Below, one piece after another: positions 63,482 to 64,000 of a stretch of 64,000 bases of DNA (positions are counted from its first letter, which is position 1; the number at the start of each line of letters is the position of its first letter). The notes under the pieces are model-generated. The model made no database searches. It saw nothing but the letters and a program-made list of their open reading frames with translations, and was not told the DNA's origin. The stretch is from Rosettibacter primus (GTDB taxonomy: Bacteria; Bacteroidota; Ignavibacteria; Ignavibacteriales; Melioribacteraceae), in assembly GCF_036860675.1 (NCBI RefSeq), contig NZ_JAYKGK010000001.1:372001-436000 (forward strand). The letters run 5' to 3'. The position numbers and the translations under genes are program-made.

Positions 63482-63919
63482 TTAATTATTCCATCCGTTA
63501 ATTTCGAGAAGTTCTCTTCTTGAAAAAAAGTGTGAAATTTCTTTTGCCGCATTTTCATTAGAATCAGAACCATGAACAATATTTTCTTGAATATTATCAG
63601 CATATAATTTTCTTATAGTTCCTTCTTCTGCTCTTGCAGGGTCTGTTGCTCCTATTAATTTTCTAAATTCTTCAACAGCATTTTCTTTTTCAAGTACTAT
63701 TGGCACACATGGACCTGATGTCATATAAGCAATCAAATCATTGAAGAATGGTCGTTCTTTGTGTATTTCGTAAAATCCTTTTGCAGCATCAGGTGTTAAT
63801 TTTATCATTTTCATTGCAATTATTTTAAATCCTGCTTCTTGTATGTGTGTTATTACTTTTCCAATTAAATTTTTTCTCACACAATCTGGTTTGAGTATAG
63901 CAAGTGTTCTGTTGTTCAA
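63482..63919 (-). CDS. ndk: Nucleoside diphosphate kinase
   Basis: Balances nucleoside triphosphate pools by moving the gamma phosphate through a phosphohistidine. 145 residues, normal length. MNNRTLAILKPDCVRKNLIGKV is the standard N-terminus with the substrate lysine. The active histidine is in NIVHGSDS near residue 119, and the conserved GATDPARAEEGTIRKLYA precedes it. The upstream region contains four heptamer repeats (63944-63974). A single gene followed closely by the DUF6263-like lipoprotein gene. Confidence 0.95.
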   Translation of the reverse strand: MNNRTLAILKPDCVRKNLIGKVITHIQEAGFKIIAMKMIKLTPDAAKGFYEIHKERPFFNDLIAYMTSGPCVPIVLEKENAVEEFRKLIGATDPARAEEGTIRKLYADNIQENIVHGSDSNENAAKEISHFFSRRELLEINGWNN

Positions 63920-63943
63920 TTTTTACTCCTCAATTTATTAATA

Positions 63944-63974
63944 ATTAGGAATTAGAAATTAGGAATTAGGAATT
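63944..63974. repeat. Heptamer tandem repeat ATTAGGA, about 4.4 copies
   Basis: ATTAGGA, ATTAGAA, ATTAGGA, ATTAGGA and a partial ATT run head to tail 25 bases upstream of the ndk start. It sits where a promoter would be expected and could vary in copy number. Confidence 0.7.
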
Positions 63975-64000
63975 TTGTTCTTAATTTGTTTTTTAATTGA

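Noticed and set aside
1..64000. CRISPR array, tRNA/rRNA genes, prophage or insertion sequences
   Set aside because: I looked through the intergenic regions and found no spaced direct repeats, cloverleaf-like sequence, transposase, integrase or phage structural gene. A covariance-model search would be decisive.

Overview
The window looks like a low-GC chromosome segment from a Bacteroidota-Chlorobiota-type bacterium, most likely Ignavibacteria (inference). The reasons are as follows. Two secreted proteins end in a type IX secretion C-terminal domain with the YPNPFNPST motif. The F-type ATP synthase genes atpD-atpC stand alone as a pair. A branched-chain-type dehydrogenase has its E1 alpha and beta subunits fused. 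Several genes are preceded by TTG/TTTG-N18-20-TAnnTTTG, the Bacteroidota-type promoter. I see no tRNA, rRNA, CRISPR array, insertion sequence or phage gene. Most of the window is core chromosome, with one large surface/exopolysaccharide region.

Layout. 1-4200: the 5' part of glnS (leftward, cut by the window edge) and a chemoreceptor carrying an apparently circularly permuted sugar-binding-protein domain. 4197-8882: atpC, atpD and a four-gene 2-oxoacid:ferredoxin oxidoreductase. 9200-14671: lipB, fused E1, E2 and lipA, so lipoate synthesis sits with the lipoate-dependent enzyme that uses it. 14863-21760: a PAS histidine kinase, a phosphohexomutase, an RRM protein, WbpE/WbpD-type sugar enzymes and a peptide transporter. 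21817-22320: an alkyl-DNA repair methyltransferase.

22385-38327 is the standout region: nine leftward genes that look like a synthase-dependent exopolysaccharide machine. They encode a GH9 glycoside hydrolase, a KaiC/RecA-like protein with an altered Walker A and a degenerate GGDEF-like domain (BcsE-like in layout), a TPR plus outer-membrane-barrel exporter, an SGNH esterase-like protein, a PgaC-like processive glycosyltransferase, a small membrane protein, a membrane-anchored pseudo-deacetylase, an FN3 lipoprotein and a five-PAS hybrid kinase whose ATPase domain has lost its motifs. 38457-44252: a fatty acid hydroxylase-type protein, then a duplicated module in which each large T9SS/FN3 secreted protein is followed by a 30-codon membrane peptide gene; one peptide copy is frameshifted.

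44888-64000: a GAF/CZB chemoreceptor, an NSS sodium symporter, a phosphofructokinase with PPi-type residues, a PcrA/UvrD helicase, WbpB and WbpA (completing a WbpA-B-E-D set with the locus at 18.5-20.2 kb), an unknown gene behind alpha-glucan phosphorylase, a plsY-htrA-purB operon, a DUF6263-like lipoprotein and ndk.

Together the genes describe a heterotroph that oxidises 2-oxo acids by both a ferredoxin-linked and a lipoate-linked route, stores and mobilises glucan, senses its surroundings with chemoreceptors and PAS kinases, and invests in surface polysaccharide and T9SS-secreted proteins. All functional calls rest on reading motifs by eye; no database search was run.
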